Of a stretch of DNA of 64,000 nt, positions 1-8,183 are shown piece by piece (position 1 is the stretch's first letter; the number at the start of each line of letters is the position of its first letter). The notes under the pieces are model-generated. The model did not search any database. It saw nothing but the letters and a program-made list of their open reading frames with translations, and was not told the DNA's origin. Source of the stretch: Prevotella sp. GTDB taxonomy: Bacteria > Bacteroidota > Bacteroidia > Bacteroidales > Bacteroidaceae. Made by a program: the position numbers and the translations under genes. Location: contig JAFRRN010000036.1 of the NCBI GenBank assembly GCA_017428055.1, positions 1-64,000 on the forward strand, given 5' to 3'.

Positions 1-15
1 GCTACTTTTTAGGAG

Positions 16-98
16 TGGGTGGTGATGGATTCGAACCACCGAAGTCGAAAGACAACAGATTTACAGTCTGCCCCATTTGGCCACTCTGGAAACCACCC
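16..98 (-). tRNA. tRNA-Tyr (anticodon GTA)
   Basis: Read on the minus strand, the acceptor arm GGGTGGT (98-92) pairs with ACCACCC (23-17), followed by discriminator A. The anticodon loop ctGTAaa gives Tyr, the T-arm contains GGTTCGAATCC, and the extra-long variable arm is as expected for bacterial tRNA-Tyr. CCA is not encoded. It lies 49 nt downstream of tRNA-Thr, so both are probably cut from one transcript that continues off the left edge. Confidence 0.95.
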
Positions 99-147
99 AT
101 TTGTTTATGCAACTTATTTTCTTCAACTCCCAAGCTCGCTTGCTTTG

Positions 148-221
148 AGCCTCTTGTCGGATTCGAACCAACGACCCCGAGATTACAAATCACGTGCTCT
201 GGCCAACTGAGCTAAAGAGGC
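148..221 (-). tRNA. tRNA-Thr (anticodon TGT)
   Basis: On the minus strand the acceptor arm GCCTCTT (221-215) pairs with AAGAGGC (155-149), followed by discriminator T. The D-arm is AGCTCAGTTGGCCAGAGC, the anticodon loop ttTGTaa gives Thr, and the T-arm is GGTTCGAATCC. It is the first tRNA after a clear promoter at 273-303. Thr-Tyr tRNA clusters next to hpf/xerC/rpsU are typical of Bacteroidales, usually leading towards tuf/secE/nusG beyond this window. Confidence 0.95.
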
Positions 222-224
222 AAT

Positions 225-303
225 CTTTGCAGCCGTTAGGCTTCGCTTTTAAAACGTGTCGTAAAACGGCTGCAAAGATACTCATATTTTTTTAATCACC
301 AAA
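225..303 (-). promoter_or_regulatory. Promoter of the tRNA operon with an overlapping inverted repeat
   Basis: On the minus strand TTTG (303-300) and TATCTTTG (280-273) are separated by 19 bp, an ideal Bacteroidota promoter. A perfect 13-bp inverted repeat CTTTGCAGCCGTT (225-237) / AACGGCTGCAAAG (265-277) starts inside the -7 element and closes just before tRNA-Thr, so the nascent 5' leader would be a hairpin. Confidence 0.75.
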
Positions 304-320
304 ACTTTTTGGGGAAATTT

Positions 321-620
321 TCATCTGTTGCGAAGTTTTTCCTTGAATTTAGACAGTTGAACTTTCATAGCATCAACACATTGGTCGATACTTTCCTCAA
401 AAGTATCGCAAGTCTTCTCTACGTAGAGTGTGTTCCCAGGAACGGTCACGGCGAGACTCGCCTCTTTGTTCAAGGCGGTAGCAGGCTTGACTATCTTTAG
501 CAGAACCTCCACCTTCTGCACATCTTCAAATGATTTTTCCAACTTGGCGGTCTTTTTCTCAATGAACGCCTGTAACTTCTCGGTTGCGTCGAAATGAATC
601 GACTGAATCTTAAGTTCCAT
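321..620 (-). CDS. hpf: Ribosome hibernation-promoting factor, HPF/RaiA short form
   Basis: A 99-residue protein of the HPF/YfiA family, which binds the 30S decoding centre and silences or dimerises 70S ribosomes in stationary phase. It starts MELKIQSIHFDATEKL and has the family's beta-alpha-beta-beta-beta-alpha pattern, with a basic helix around EKKTAKLEK and the LNKEASLAVTVPG strand segment. The length fits the short form without the C-terminal dimerisation domain. It is 23 nt downstream of the recombinase gene, so it is probably the last gene of an rpsU-xerC-hpf operon. Family assignment is firm; the precise cellular effect is inferred. Confidence 0.9.
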   Translation of the reverse strand: MELKIQSIHFDATEKLQAFIEKKTAKLEKSFEDVQKVEVLLKIVKPATALNKEASLAVTVPGNTLYVEKTCDTFEESIDQCVDAMKVQLSKFKEKLRNR

Positions 621-643
621 AGTTTCCTCCTTTTTTAATAAGG

Positions 644-1531
644 TTAAGCCCTTGGATGGGCGTTAGAATATGTTTTCTTCAATTGTTCAAAAGTCGTATG
701 GGTATATATTTCCGTAGTGGCGAGGCTCTCATGTCCTAATAGTTTCCTTACACTTTCCAACCCAGCATCATGATTAAGCATGGCAGTAGCAAATGTGTGT
801 CGTAGTACATGGGGTGACTTCTTTTTCATGGTAGTAACCAAAGAAAGATGCTTTTTCACCTCGTTCCTAATTTGGAAATGTTTCATCCGCTCACCATTCT
901 CTGAGACAAACAAGGCAGCCCCCTTCCTTTCTACATATTTATCTCGCTGCTCAATATATCTTTTTACAGCCTTAACCATCTCACTTCCTATTGGAATGAG
1001 TCGATATTTATCCCTCTTACCATGTACTTTTATTTCCAAATGGTCAAAATCGACGGAAGAGTCATCCAGTGAGGCAAGTTCTGCCAATCGCATTCCCGTC
1101 TCGTAGAACAATAATATAATGGTACGCGCGCGAACATCGTTAAAGCAATCCTTATTCCATTGAATGTCATCTATGAGTCGATCCATCTCTGTTTCGCGCA
1201 AATATTGGGGCAAAGGTTTCTTATCCTTGGGTCCTTTAATGGTATGGGCAGGGTCAGAAGCCACGAAATGTCTTGACAGGGCATAACGATAAAAGGAACG
1301 CAGCGCACTCAATCGTCGATTGATTGTTGTTGCCGTATTCCCTTTGTCCATCATGCTTTCCATCCACTCACGTATAATGTCAGCGTCGATGTTTTCCCAT
1401 GTTAATCCATCGATATGAAGATTTTTAAAGAAAGATTCAAAAGCCCGAAGATCTTCCTCATAGCTTTTCACACTTAACGGCGAGCGATTTCGCTCATACC
1501 GCAAATACTCCAAAAACCTATCAATCATCAT
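644..1531 (-). CDS. xerC: Tyrosine recombinase XerC/XerD family
   Basis: A site-specific tyrosine recombinase, expected to resolve chromosome dimers at dif with a partner Xer protein. The N-terminal SAM-like core-binding domain (about residues 3-90) is followed by the catalytic domain with Arg in TGMRLAEL, Lys in VHGKRDKYR, the HxxR box in HVLRHTFAT, His in GHESLATT and the nucleophile Tyr in EIYTH. I place the start at the ATG at 1531 (MMIDRFLEYL) because Xer proteins usually begin just before this motif; an in-frame ATG at 1561 would add a basic, non-conserved tail. It lies between rpsU and hpf. XerC versus XerD cannot be settled from sequence alone. Confidence 0.88.
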   Translation of the reverse strand: MMIDRFLEYLRYERNRSPLSVKSYEEDLRAFESFFKNLHIDGLTWENIDADIIREWMESMMDKGNTATTINRRLSALRSFYRYALSRHFVASDPAHTIKGPKDKKPLPQYLRETEMDRLIDDIQWNKDCFNDVRARTIILLFYETGMRLAELASLDDSSVDFDHLEIKVHGKRDKYRLIPIGSEMVKAVKRYIEQRDKYVERKGAALFVSENGERMKHFQIRNEVKKHLSLVTTMKKKSPHVLRHTFATAMLNHDAGLESVRKLLGHESLATTEIYTHTTFEQLKKTYSNAHPRA

Positions 1532-1605
1532 TCGTTGCTTCCTTCGTTTGGTTTTCGGCAACGAAAATACGAATTTTTATTTAAACCGCCAAATTTTTGG
1601 GAGGA

Positions 1606-1797
1606 TTATTCTTCGCTATCACGTAGTTTCTGTACATAGATAGCATGTTCCATCTTCAGCCTTTTCAAGACAGAAGGCTTGTTGTATTGCTGACGCTTAC
1701 GCAATTCTTTCACAACACCAGTCTTCTCAAATTTTCTCTTGAACTTCTTTAAGGCTCTCTCAATGTTCTCGCCATCTTTAACGGGTACGATAATCAT
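1606..1797 (-). CDS. rpsU: 30S ribosomal protein S21
   Basis: A 63-residue small-subunit protein starting MIIVPVKDGENIERALKKFKRKFEKTG, the S21 signature, with the basic helix KELRKRQQYNKPSVLKRLK. S21 contacts the 3' end of 16S rRNA and in Bacteroidota is implicated in handling of the anti-Shine-Dalgarno sequence. It is the promoter-proximal gene of the rpsU-xerC-hpf group. A promoter is visible upstream at 1861-1891. Confidence 0.95.
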   Translation of the reverse strand: MIIVPVKDGENIERALKKFKRKFEKTGVVKELRKRQQYNKPSVLKRLKMEHAIYVQKLRDSEE

Positions 1798-1860
1798 GTT
1801 TTATAATTTATTTTTTTGTTAAACTTATTGTCCTTTTGTCATTTCTACATTAAGCGGATG

Positions 1861-1891
1861 CAAAATTACATCTATTTTAGTAAAAAAACAA
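1861..1891 (-). promoter_or_regulatory. Promoter of rpsU-xerC-hpf
   Basis: On the minus strand TTG (1891-1889) and TAATTTTG (1868-1861) are separated by 20 bp, in a very AT-rich stretch 64 nt upstream of the rpsU start. Confidence 0.65.
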
Positions 1892-1985
1892 GTTTTTTGC
1901 TTTTTTTTATCAAAAAATATGAATATCCTAATCTTATTTTTTGCTTATCTACATCTTTCCATAAGTTATTTTGTTATTAACATTG

Positions 1986-2016
1986 TTGTTTAAATAACGA
2001 AAAATGATTACCTTTG
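1986..2016 (+). promoter_or_regulatory. Promoter of the PL11 lyase gene
   Basis: TTG (1986-1988) and TACCTTTG (2009-2016) are separated by 20 bp and precede the ATG at 2081 by about 65 nt. The presence of this promoter argues against an earlier GTG start at 2021, which would leave essentially no leader. Confidence 0.7.
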
Positions 2017-2080
2017 CATCGTGAAACAGCTTTTTGCTTTTTATAAAAACATTAGACAAATTACTTTTAAACATCAAAAC

Positions 2081-5000
2081 ATGAAAAAAGCAATTTTTAT
2101 GATGCTCTTCATGGCAGTTTCCGTAATTTCTTTTGGGCAAACCAAACTTGAATTATCACAGGCGACTGCCAACGGAGATTGGACGTTTACCAATGGATGC
2201 AGCATCAGCAACGAGTCTGGGAAGAGCTATTCGACGGGGTACGACGGCACCGTCAAGTATTCCGCCGGAGTCACTTACACTATCCACATCCCCTCTGGCA
2301 TCAACATCGTGCGCGTCCTCATCGAGGGTTATGACAACTATGACACGACCGATGCTTACCTGAGCGTCTTGGGAAACATGACGTTTGATGCGAACAGCTA
2401 CGTATTCCCACAGAAGACGAGCGACGGAACAATCACGAAGAGTTACACCATCGACCTCGACACACCCGCCACCGGAACACTGGCTTTCAGGGCAGACGGT
2501 AGGCAGGTTTGCTGGAAAATCACGCTCTTTGACTATGCCTATACGCCAGGCGTGACATACATCACCCCAGAGAACCAGATGGAAGAACTGAATCGGGGGG
2601 TCGTGGTGTTACCCGCTAAATCAGGCACCGGACAGTTTGTGAGCTGGCGATTCCTCGGCACGGAGAACTTCAAGTCCACGACCTTTGACCTCTTGCGCGA
2701 CGGCGCAGTCGTCGCTTCCGACATCTCAGGGGCAACATGCTACACCGATGCGCAAGGCAGCACGACGAGCAGATACCAAGTGGTGACAAAGGTCAACGGC
2801 AAGGAGACGGATGTCACTAATGCCGTCACCTCGTGGGGCAAGGAATATCTCGCCCTCAAATTGAATCGTCCCAGCAGCATCTATACCCCTAACGACATAT
2901 CCGTGGGCGACATCGATGGCGACGGGCAATATGAGTTATTCGTGAAATGGGATCCGTCCGACTCCAAGGACAACTCCCAAAGCGGCAAGACAAGTAATGT
3001 CTACATCGACTGCTATCGCCTCGACGGTACCCTCGTCTGGCGCGTTGACCTCGGTTCGAACATCCGTGCGGGGGCGCATTACACACAATTCATGGTATAC
3101 GACTTCAATGGCGACGGCAAGGCGGAGATGATTTGCAAGACCGCACCAGGGTCAAAGGACGGCCAAGGAAACTATGTCAGTGCTGCCGCAGACGACAGCA
3201 ACATAAAGTCTACCGATAATGCCACCGCCTATCGCAATTCAAAGGGCTATATCCTCAGCGGTCCAGAATACCTCACGGTATTTGATGGCAAGACGGGGAC
3301 AGCCATCCACACCATTTGGTATAACCCTAACCGAGGGGGCACGTTCAACGCCACGGCATCCTATCCAAGCAGTTCCAACTTCTGGGGAGACAGCTATGCA
3401 AACCGCAGCGAGCGGTATCTGGCGTGTGTGGCATACCTCGATGGACCGTCAAGCAACCCCTCCGTCGTCATGTGCCGTGGCTATTACACCCGCGCATACG
3501 TTTGGGCAGTGGACTTCAACGGATCGAAACTGGTACATAAATGGCTCCATGCCAGCGTGAGCAATAGCAGTGTGGAGCATTATGATGCCAACTGGAACAA
3601 GACGACCAAGACATATAGCTCCAACACGAGCGGCAAAGGAAGCCTCTATACCCTTTATGGAAACGGCAACCACAACCTCTCAGTAGGAGACGTTGACGGC
3701 GATGGATGCGACGAGATCATCTGGGGAAGCGGTGCTGTGGATAACGACGGGCAACTGCTTTATAGCGTAGGTTACGGTCATGGCGATGCCATACACCTTG
3801 CCGACTTCGACCCCGACCGCTTCGGGCTGGAACTTTTTGACGTACATGAGGAGAATGTTAATCCCTACGGAGGCGACTTGCACGACGCCGCCACGGGCGA
3901 GGTGCTCTATTCATTCACTGCCAGCGGTGACACAGGACGCGGCATGGCTGCCGACGTGGATGCCGACAACAGGGGCGGGGAGTTCTGGTCGTCGGCGAGC
4001 GGTGATGTACGCGCTGTGGACGGAACGACCATCAGCACCAGCCGACCGTCGCAATGTATGAGGATTTATTGGGATGGCGATCTGCAGGACGAGCTCTTTG
4101 ACGGTCATTACGACTCGTCCACAGGCAAGTGCAGCCCCGCCGTTGAGAAATGGAACACATCCAAGAAGAAAGCAAGCACCTATAAGAGCTTCACTGACAT
4201 CGGCAACTCACAGACCTGCAACACCACTAAGGCAACGCCCAATCTCATTGCTGACCTCTTCGGAGACTGGCGCGAGGAAATCATTATGTGGGACTATTCC
4301 GACGGTTGCACCATCAACATCTTCTCCACCAACGAGGAGACGGAATACCGTATACCCACCCTCATGCACGACCATGTATATCGGATGGGCATCGCCTGGC
4401 AGAACGTAGCATACAACCAACCCGCACATGTGGGCTACTACCCACCTGCCTACGTGGAATATCTTGCCACAACCAAGCCCTTGGAGGACAATTCCGAGGA
4501 GATGGAGACCGTCACGGGAACCATCACGCTGCCCTTCTACGACGGCAACACGGACTTTGCCATCATCTATGCGAATGAGGTGAAAGGGAAAGTAACTGCC
4601 TCTGTTACATTAGGTAACGCTTTGGGATGCAGTGGCAAACGATATGTCAATGGCGCACCATTCAACGAGATCAGCACGACCGAGGCGAATGCCAGCAGCG
4701 GGAGTGATGCCAACGCCCTAACCATTCGCATCACAACGACGGTCGAAAACGCCACATTCCGACCCACCGCCATCTCATTCAACGCCTGCAAGATAGGCAC
4801 CAACGGCGGCACATTTGACCTCGCCCTCGACGGGAAAAGTCTCTATGCCAATGAGGCTCCCAACAGAAACAATGAGGCAAATGGCTACTATTCAAGTTAC
4901 AACAAGACTCTCTCGTCCAAGGATGGCACGGAACACGAATTTGTATTCAATCTCTACAATTACAACTACGATAAAGTATTCGGACTGGGTAGCATCGTCA

Positions 5001-5215
5001 TTACAGGAGAGTTGACCGCTCCAGTCAGCATCCTCATAGGCGATGTAAACAGAGATGGACTGGTAAACGTCACCGACGTGGTGTGCCTCGTCAACTACAT
5101 CTTGACATCCGATGCCTCGAACATCGACCTTGAAGCGGCGGACGTGAACGGAGATGGTTCCATCAATATTACCGATACGGTGGCATTAACCAACCTCATC
5201 CTTTCGATGGATTGA
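2081..5215 (+). CDS. Secreted rhamnogalacturonan lyase, PL11 family, with dockerin-like C-terminus
   Basis: A 1044-residue exported enzyme predicted to cleave rhamnogalacturonan I of pectin by beta-elimination. Residues 1-20 are a signal peptide (MKKAIFMMLFMAVSVISFGQ). About 20-152 is a beta-sandwich, probably carbohydrate-binding. The PL11 region runs from about 165 to 805 with the family hallmarks GVVVLPAKSGTGQFVSWRFLG, repeated GDIDGDGQYELFVKWD/DFNGDGKAEM calcium motifs, HNLSVGDVDGDGCDEI and DLFGDWREEI. About 810-977 is a second accessory module, and 981-1044 holds two dockerin-type DVNxDGxVNxTD repeats. It is followed by two thioredoxin-fold genes on the same strand. Family call is firm; exact substrate preference is inferred. 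No cohesin is visible in the window. Confidence 0.88.
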   Translation: MKKAIFMMLFMAVSVISFGQTKLELSQATANGDWTFTNGCSISNESGKSYSTGYDGTVKYSAGVTYTIHIPSGINIVRVLIEGYDNYDTTDAYLSVLGNMTFDANSYVFPQKTSDGTITKSYTIDLDTPATGTLAFRADGRQVCWKITLFDYAYTPGVTYITPENQMEELNRGVVVLPAKSGTGQFVSWRFLGTENFKSTTFDLLRDGAVVASDISGATCYTDAQGSTTSRYQVVTKVNGKETDVTNAVTSWGKEYLALKLNRPSSIYTPNDISVGDIDGDGQYELFVKWDPSDSKDNSQSGKTSNVYIDCYRLDGTLVWRVDLGSNIRAGAHYTQFMVYDFNGDGKAEMICKTAPGSKDGQGNYVSAAADDSNIKSTDNATAYRNSKGYILSGPEYLTVFDGKTGTAIHTIWYNPNRGGTFNATASYPSSSNFWGDSYANRSERYLACVAYLDGPSSNPSVVMCRGYYTRAYVWAVDFNGSKLVHKWLHASVSNSSVEHYDANWNKTTKTYSSNTSGKGSLYTLYGNGNHNLSVGDVDGDGCDEIIWGSGAVDNDGQLLYSVGYGHGDAIHLADFDPDRFGLELFDVHEENVNPYGGDLHDAATGEVLYSFTASGDTGRGMAADVDADNRGGEFWSSASGDVRAVDGTTISTSRPSQCMRIYWDGDLQDELFDGHYDSSTGKCSPAVEKWNTSKKKASTYKSFTDIGNSQTCNTTKATPNLIADLFGDWREEIIMWDYSDGCTINIFSTNEETEYRIPTLMHDHVYRMGIAWQNVAYNQPAHVGYYPPAYVEYLATTKPLEDNSEEMETVTGTITLPFYDGNTDFAIIYANEVKGKVTASVTLGNALGCSGKRYVNGAPFNEISTTEANASSGSDANALTIRITTTVENATFRPTAISFNACKIGTNGGTFDLALDGKSLYANEAPNRNNEANGYYSSYNKTLSSKDGTEHEFVFNLYNYNYDKVFGLGSIVITGELTAPVSILIGDVNRDGLVNVTDVVCLVNYILTSDASNIDLEAADVNGDGSINITDTVALTNLILSMD

Positions 5216-5258
5216 TGAAAAGGGAAATCCCATCAAAGAATAGTGTGTTCAAGAAGAC

Positions 5259-6029
5259 ATGAGACAGTTTAAACTACTTATCATTCTAATTGCATTACTT
5301 CCACTTGCAGCATCTGCGCAGGAAGAGTGCATCGACACAGTAATCCCGAAATTCCTCTCCAACGGTTATTTCTTTCGCGAAATGCCCCAGTTACCCGATG
5401 GCGAGAAGACTATGACACGGCTGAAAGACAAAGAGGGCAACAGCGTCACTGTTATCAACGTAAATGCCACTTTGCCTAAGTCAGTCATACGTAAGGCCAT
5501 CCCGCGCGAACAGGTACACAACGCCAACCAGTTCTTGGATGGTCTCAATATGATGGCCACGATGACCACGTTAACCCAGGCAGGCGTGAAAGCAGATGGC
5601 ACGTTCTATTCACCCAAAGAGGGTGAGCCTTTTCCAACATTCTCCGAAAAGGATATAGAAGGACGTATATGGACTAACGACAGCGTGAAAGGCCGCGTCA
5701 TGGTACTCAATCTGTGGTACTCTGGCTGCGGTCCCTGCCGTGCCGAAATGCCCATCCTTTCAGAGTGGAAGGAACAGCTGCCCAAGGTTATGTTCTTTTC
5801 TGCCACCTATCACGATGCAGAGACTGCTAAACGTATCACTGACAAGCATCACTTTACGTGGACACATTTCATTGAGGCTAAGGGCATGATGTCATGGATT
5901 GGCACCGAGGGCTTTCCACTCACCATCGTTGTCGACAAGAAAGGCATCGTACGCCACGCCGTCCATGGAACCAACGAGGCGAAACGTGAGGAACTGCTAC
6001 AAATTATCAAGGAGGTAGAGACAGAATGA
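5259..6029 (+). CDS. TlpA-like periplasmic thioredoxin-fold protein
   Basis: A 256-residue protein with a signal peptide (MRQFKLLIILIALLPLAASA) and a C-terminal TlpA/AhpC-TSA-like domain (about 120-255). The redox motif WYSGCGPCRAEMPIL carries CGPC, and the fold ends with the cis-Pro segment GTEGFPLTIVVDKKG. The N-terminal 110 residues match nothing I recognise. It lies 43 nt after the lyase gene and overlaps the next gene by ATGA (6026-6029), so the two thioredoxin-like proteins are translationally coupled. The likely role is disulfide handling or thiol redox in the envelope; the partner is unknown. Confidence 0.8.
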   Translation: MRQFKLLIILIALLPLAASAQEECIDTVIPKFLSNGYFFREMPQLPDGEKTMTRLKDKEGNSVTVINVNATLPKSVIRKAIPREQVHNANQFLDGLNMMATMTTLTQAGVKADGTFYSPKEGEPFPTFSEKDIEGRIWTNDSVKGRVMVLNLWYSGCGPCRAEMPILSEWKEQLPKVMFFSATYHDAETAKRITDKHHFTWTHFIEAKGMMSWIGTEGFPLTIVVDKKGIVRHAVHGTNEAKREELLQIIKEVETE

Positions 6030-7135
6030 AACACCAAAAACACTTCAGACAACTCTTATCCCTGCTGGCCATGCTGTCGGCAGGGACCATTTCATTTGCA
6101 CAAAATGAAACGAAAGCCTATCAAGTAAGCGGCATCGTGCCAGAAGGTATAAGCAAGATTTATATCTACAGAAGTTCAGGATTAGGTTCTCGCGAATTAC
6201 TGGACAGTGCGACCATCAAGGATGGCCATTTCGCAATGAGCGGCATACAACCTACACACGACCTTCTTTCTTTAGGTTCGGGCGCAATGAGCATCCAGTT
6301 CTTCAACGATGGCGTACCCCTGACGATGGATTTTGTGAAGGACTCTTTATCCGCCTCACAACTAAATGAGAGATTCTGTCATTACTGCAAAGAGGAGACA
6401 CTTTTTACAGACGAATTCTATCGGCTGTTCATCGCTACCAAACAAACAAACGACGAGGCAAAGAAAAAGGAATTGGAACAACAGATTGCAGCCAATCAAG
6501 AAGCAATGAATGAACATGCAAGATCTATTATCCACAGCAATCTTGACAATGTGATAGCCGCCTATTATCTGGAAACCGTCAACGACTATATGGATTACGA
6601 GGAATTGGCTTCTTTACTTGACAGTACGGCATACTATTATAATCATCCTCTATTGACCGAGGCCAAAGCCCGATTGCAGATGCTTCGTAGACGGCAGATA
6701 GGCAAGACTATCAACGATGACGTAGTCTTGCAATCACCAGACGGGAAGCAACACCGGTTGAGTGAATGGTGCGGACACGGGAAGTATGTACTTATTGACT
6801 TTTGGGCAAGTTGGTGTGGCCCTTGCCGTATGGAGATGCCCAATGTCATTCAGAATTACGAGCGTTTCCGTGGCAAAGGTCTCGAAGTGATAGCCGTCTC
6901 GATAGACGACAGGAAAGATGCCTGGAAACGTGGCATCAAGAGTTTTGACACCCCATTCATACAACTCTCCGAACTGCAAGGTCGCAAATCCCGCCTTTGT
7001 AGCATTTATGGTATCAACACCATACCCGCAAATCTCCTGATTGACCCTCGTGGGATAATTATCGCTGCCGACTTGCGAGGGAAGTCACTGACATGGAGAC
7101 TTGAAAACATATTCGAAGACAATTTGGAAAGGTGA
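6026..7135 (+). CDS. DUF4369-type thiol-disulfide oxidoreductase
   Basis: A 369-residue exported protein: signal peptide to about residue 26 (TISFAQ), a DUF4369-like beta domain (about 30-130, YQVSGIVPEGISKIYIYRSSG... LLDSATIKDGHFAMSG), a helical segment rich in Lys/Glu, then a TlpA-type thioredoxin domain (about 230-365) with DFWASWCGPCRMEMPNV (CGPC) and NTIPANLLIDPRG at the cis-Pro loop. This architecture is very common in Bacteroidales, usually lipid- or membrane-anchored; here I see no lipobox Cys. It starts inside the stop codon of the preceding thioredoxin gene. Confidence 0.83.
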   Translation: MKHQKHFRQLLSLLAMLSAGTISFAQNETKAYQVSGIVPEGISKIYIYRSSGLGSRELLDSATIKDGHFAMSGIQPTHDLLSLGSGAMSIQFFNDGVPLTMDFVKDSLSASQLNERFCHYCKEETLFTDEFYRLFIATKQTNDEAKKKELEQQIAANQEAMNEHARSIIHSNLDNVIAAYYLETVNDYMDYEELASLLDSTAYYYNHPLLTEAKARLQMLRRRQIGKTINDDVVLQSPDGKQHRLSEWCGHGKYVLIDFWASWCGPCRMEMPNVIQNYERFRGKGLEVIAVSIDDRKDAWKRGIKSFDTPFIQLSELQGRKSRLCSIYGINTIPANLLIDPRGIIIAADLRGKSLTWRLENIFEDNLER

Positions 7136-7178
7136 TTCAACCTCACTAAATGTTCCGTTCCATCAATAAATAAAAGTA

Positions 7179-8093
7179 CTATTTTTTGCGGTTTGACAGA
7201 TACAACCCAACCAATATCATCAGCGACCCCATAATAAAATAAGGTGTGATTTTCTCATTGAGTATCCACGCCGCAAAGATGATGGTGGTGATTGGGTTGA
7301 CATACACATAATTGGTGACAACCATCGCTCCGAGTTGTCCAAGTGCCCAATTCCACACCACGAAACACACAAGGGATGCCACGATGCCGAGAAACAACAG
7401 GTTGAAAAGAAGCGTTGGATTTAATAGCATAGACACATCGGGGACGTGAGGGTCATAGAGATAATACGGCAAAATCGTCAATAAACCATAGAAGAACACC
7501 TTACGTGTGATGAAAAAGGCACTATATCGACCAGCCACATATTTCATCAAGAGACTGTAAACCGCCCAGCAGAGACAGGCACAAAAAGCCAACGAATCGC
7601 CTAAAGGCGACAAGCGCAGCACGAAGTGACCATTGAGAACCACCGCCACCATACCCACGAATGCCAGGATGGCACCAATGGCTTGCGCCGTGGAGAGTCT
7701 CGTCCCCTTGACAAAGAGGCGGAAAAGGATGGTCGTGAACAGGGGGCATGAGCATACAATGAGCGACACATTGGTGGCGGTTCCAAAGCGCAACGCCTCG
7801 TTCTCCGTGAAGAAATAAGCCGATCCACCCGTCACTCCCAATGCCAACATCAGCATTTCATCCATCCAACTATCGGCAAACCACCGGAAACGCCCTTGAT
7901 GACCTACCATCGAAGGGAAAGCGAGCGACAATGCAACTATCAGCATATATGCCAATGCAAAACGCAAAGTGAAGATCTGGACGGGCGTAATACCATTCAA
8001 AATCAAAACCTTCGTGGAGATAAACGTCGTACCCCATACGGCTGCGGTAACAAATGCCGTGACATGGGCGAGGATGTTCGTGTTGCGTCGCAT
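7179..8093 (-). CDS. EamA/DMT-superfamily transporter
   Basis: A 304-residue inner-membrane protein with about ten hydrophobic segments and two EamA halves. The first contains AAVWGTTFISTKVLI and the second AFCACLCWAVYSLLMKY; it ends YLSNRKK. DMT proteins of this type export amino acids or other small metabolites; the substrate cannot be read from sequence. I prefer the ATG at 8093 over the upstream one at 8108, because a TACTTTTG -7 element (8105-8098) lies between them and would start the transcript at or next to 8093. It is convergent with the thioredoxin genes and sits just beyond the terminator of the pectinesterase gene. Confidence 0.82.
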   Translation of the reverse strand: MRRNTNILAHVTAFVTAAVWGTTFISTKVLILNGITPVQIFTLRFALAYMLIVALSLAFPSMVGHQGRFRWFADSWMDEMLMLALGVTGGSAYFFTENEALRFGTATNVSLIVCSCPLFTTILFRLFVKGTRLSTAQAIGAILAFVGMVAVVLNGHFVLRLSPLGDSLAFCACLCWAVYSLLMKYVAGRYSAFFITRKVFFYGLLTILPYYLYDPHVPDVSMLLNPTLLFNLLFLGIVASLVCFVVWNWALGQLGAMVVTNYVYVNPITTIIFAAWILNEKITPYFIMGSLMILVGLYLSNRKK

Positions 8094-8097
8094 GGCG

Positions 8098-8125
8098 CAA
8101 AAGTACAAAAAAATCTACAAACAAA
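8098..8125 (-). promoter_or_regulatory. Promoter of the DMT transporter gene (near-leaderless)
   Basis: TACTTTTG on the minus strand (8105-8098) with TTTG at 8125-8122, a spacing of 16 bp, shorter than usual. The expected start site, 4-7 nt downstream of the box, coincides with the ATG at 8093. Confidence 0.55.
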
Positions 8126-8165
8126 AAAGCTTCCCCCATGATTTGCTCACGGGAGAAGCTTTTTG
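8124..8165 (-). terminator. Intrinsic terminator of the 8184-13481 gene
   Basis: On the minus strand the arms AAAAAGCTTC and GAAGCTTTTT are extended by CCC/GGG pairs and followed by a T run. It lies 19 nt after the stop codon of the large pectinesterase gene and its A-rich 5' arm overlaps the promoter region of the DMT gene. Confidence 0.8.
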
Positions 8166-8183
8166 ATGATATAATCACTAAAA

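Noticed and set aside
1949..2140. Minus-strand frame upstream of rpsU
   Set aside because: Overlaps the lyase promoter and signal peptide; no conserved features.
7136..7178. Terminator between the thioredoxin and DMT genes
   Set aside because: I found no convincing stem with a T run in this short convergent gap.
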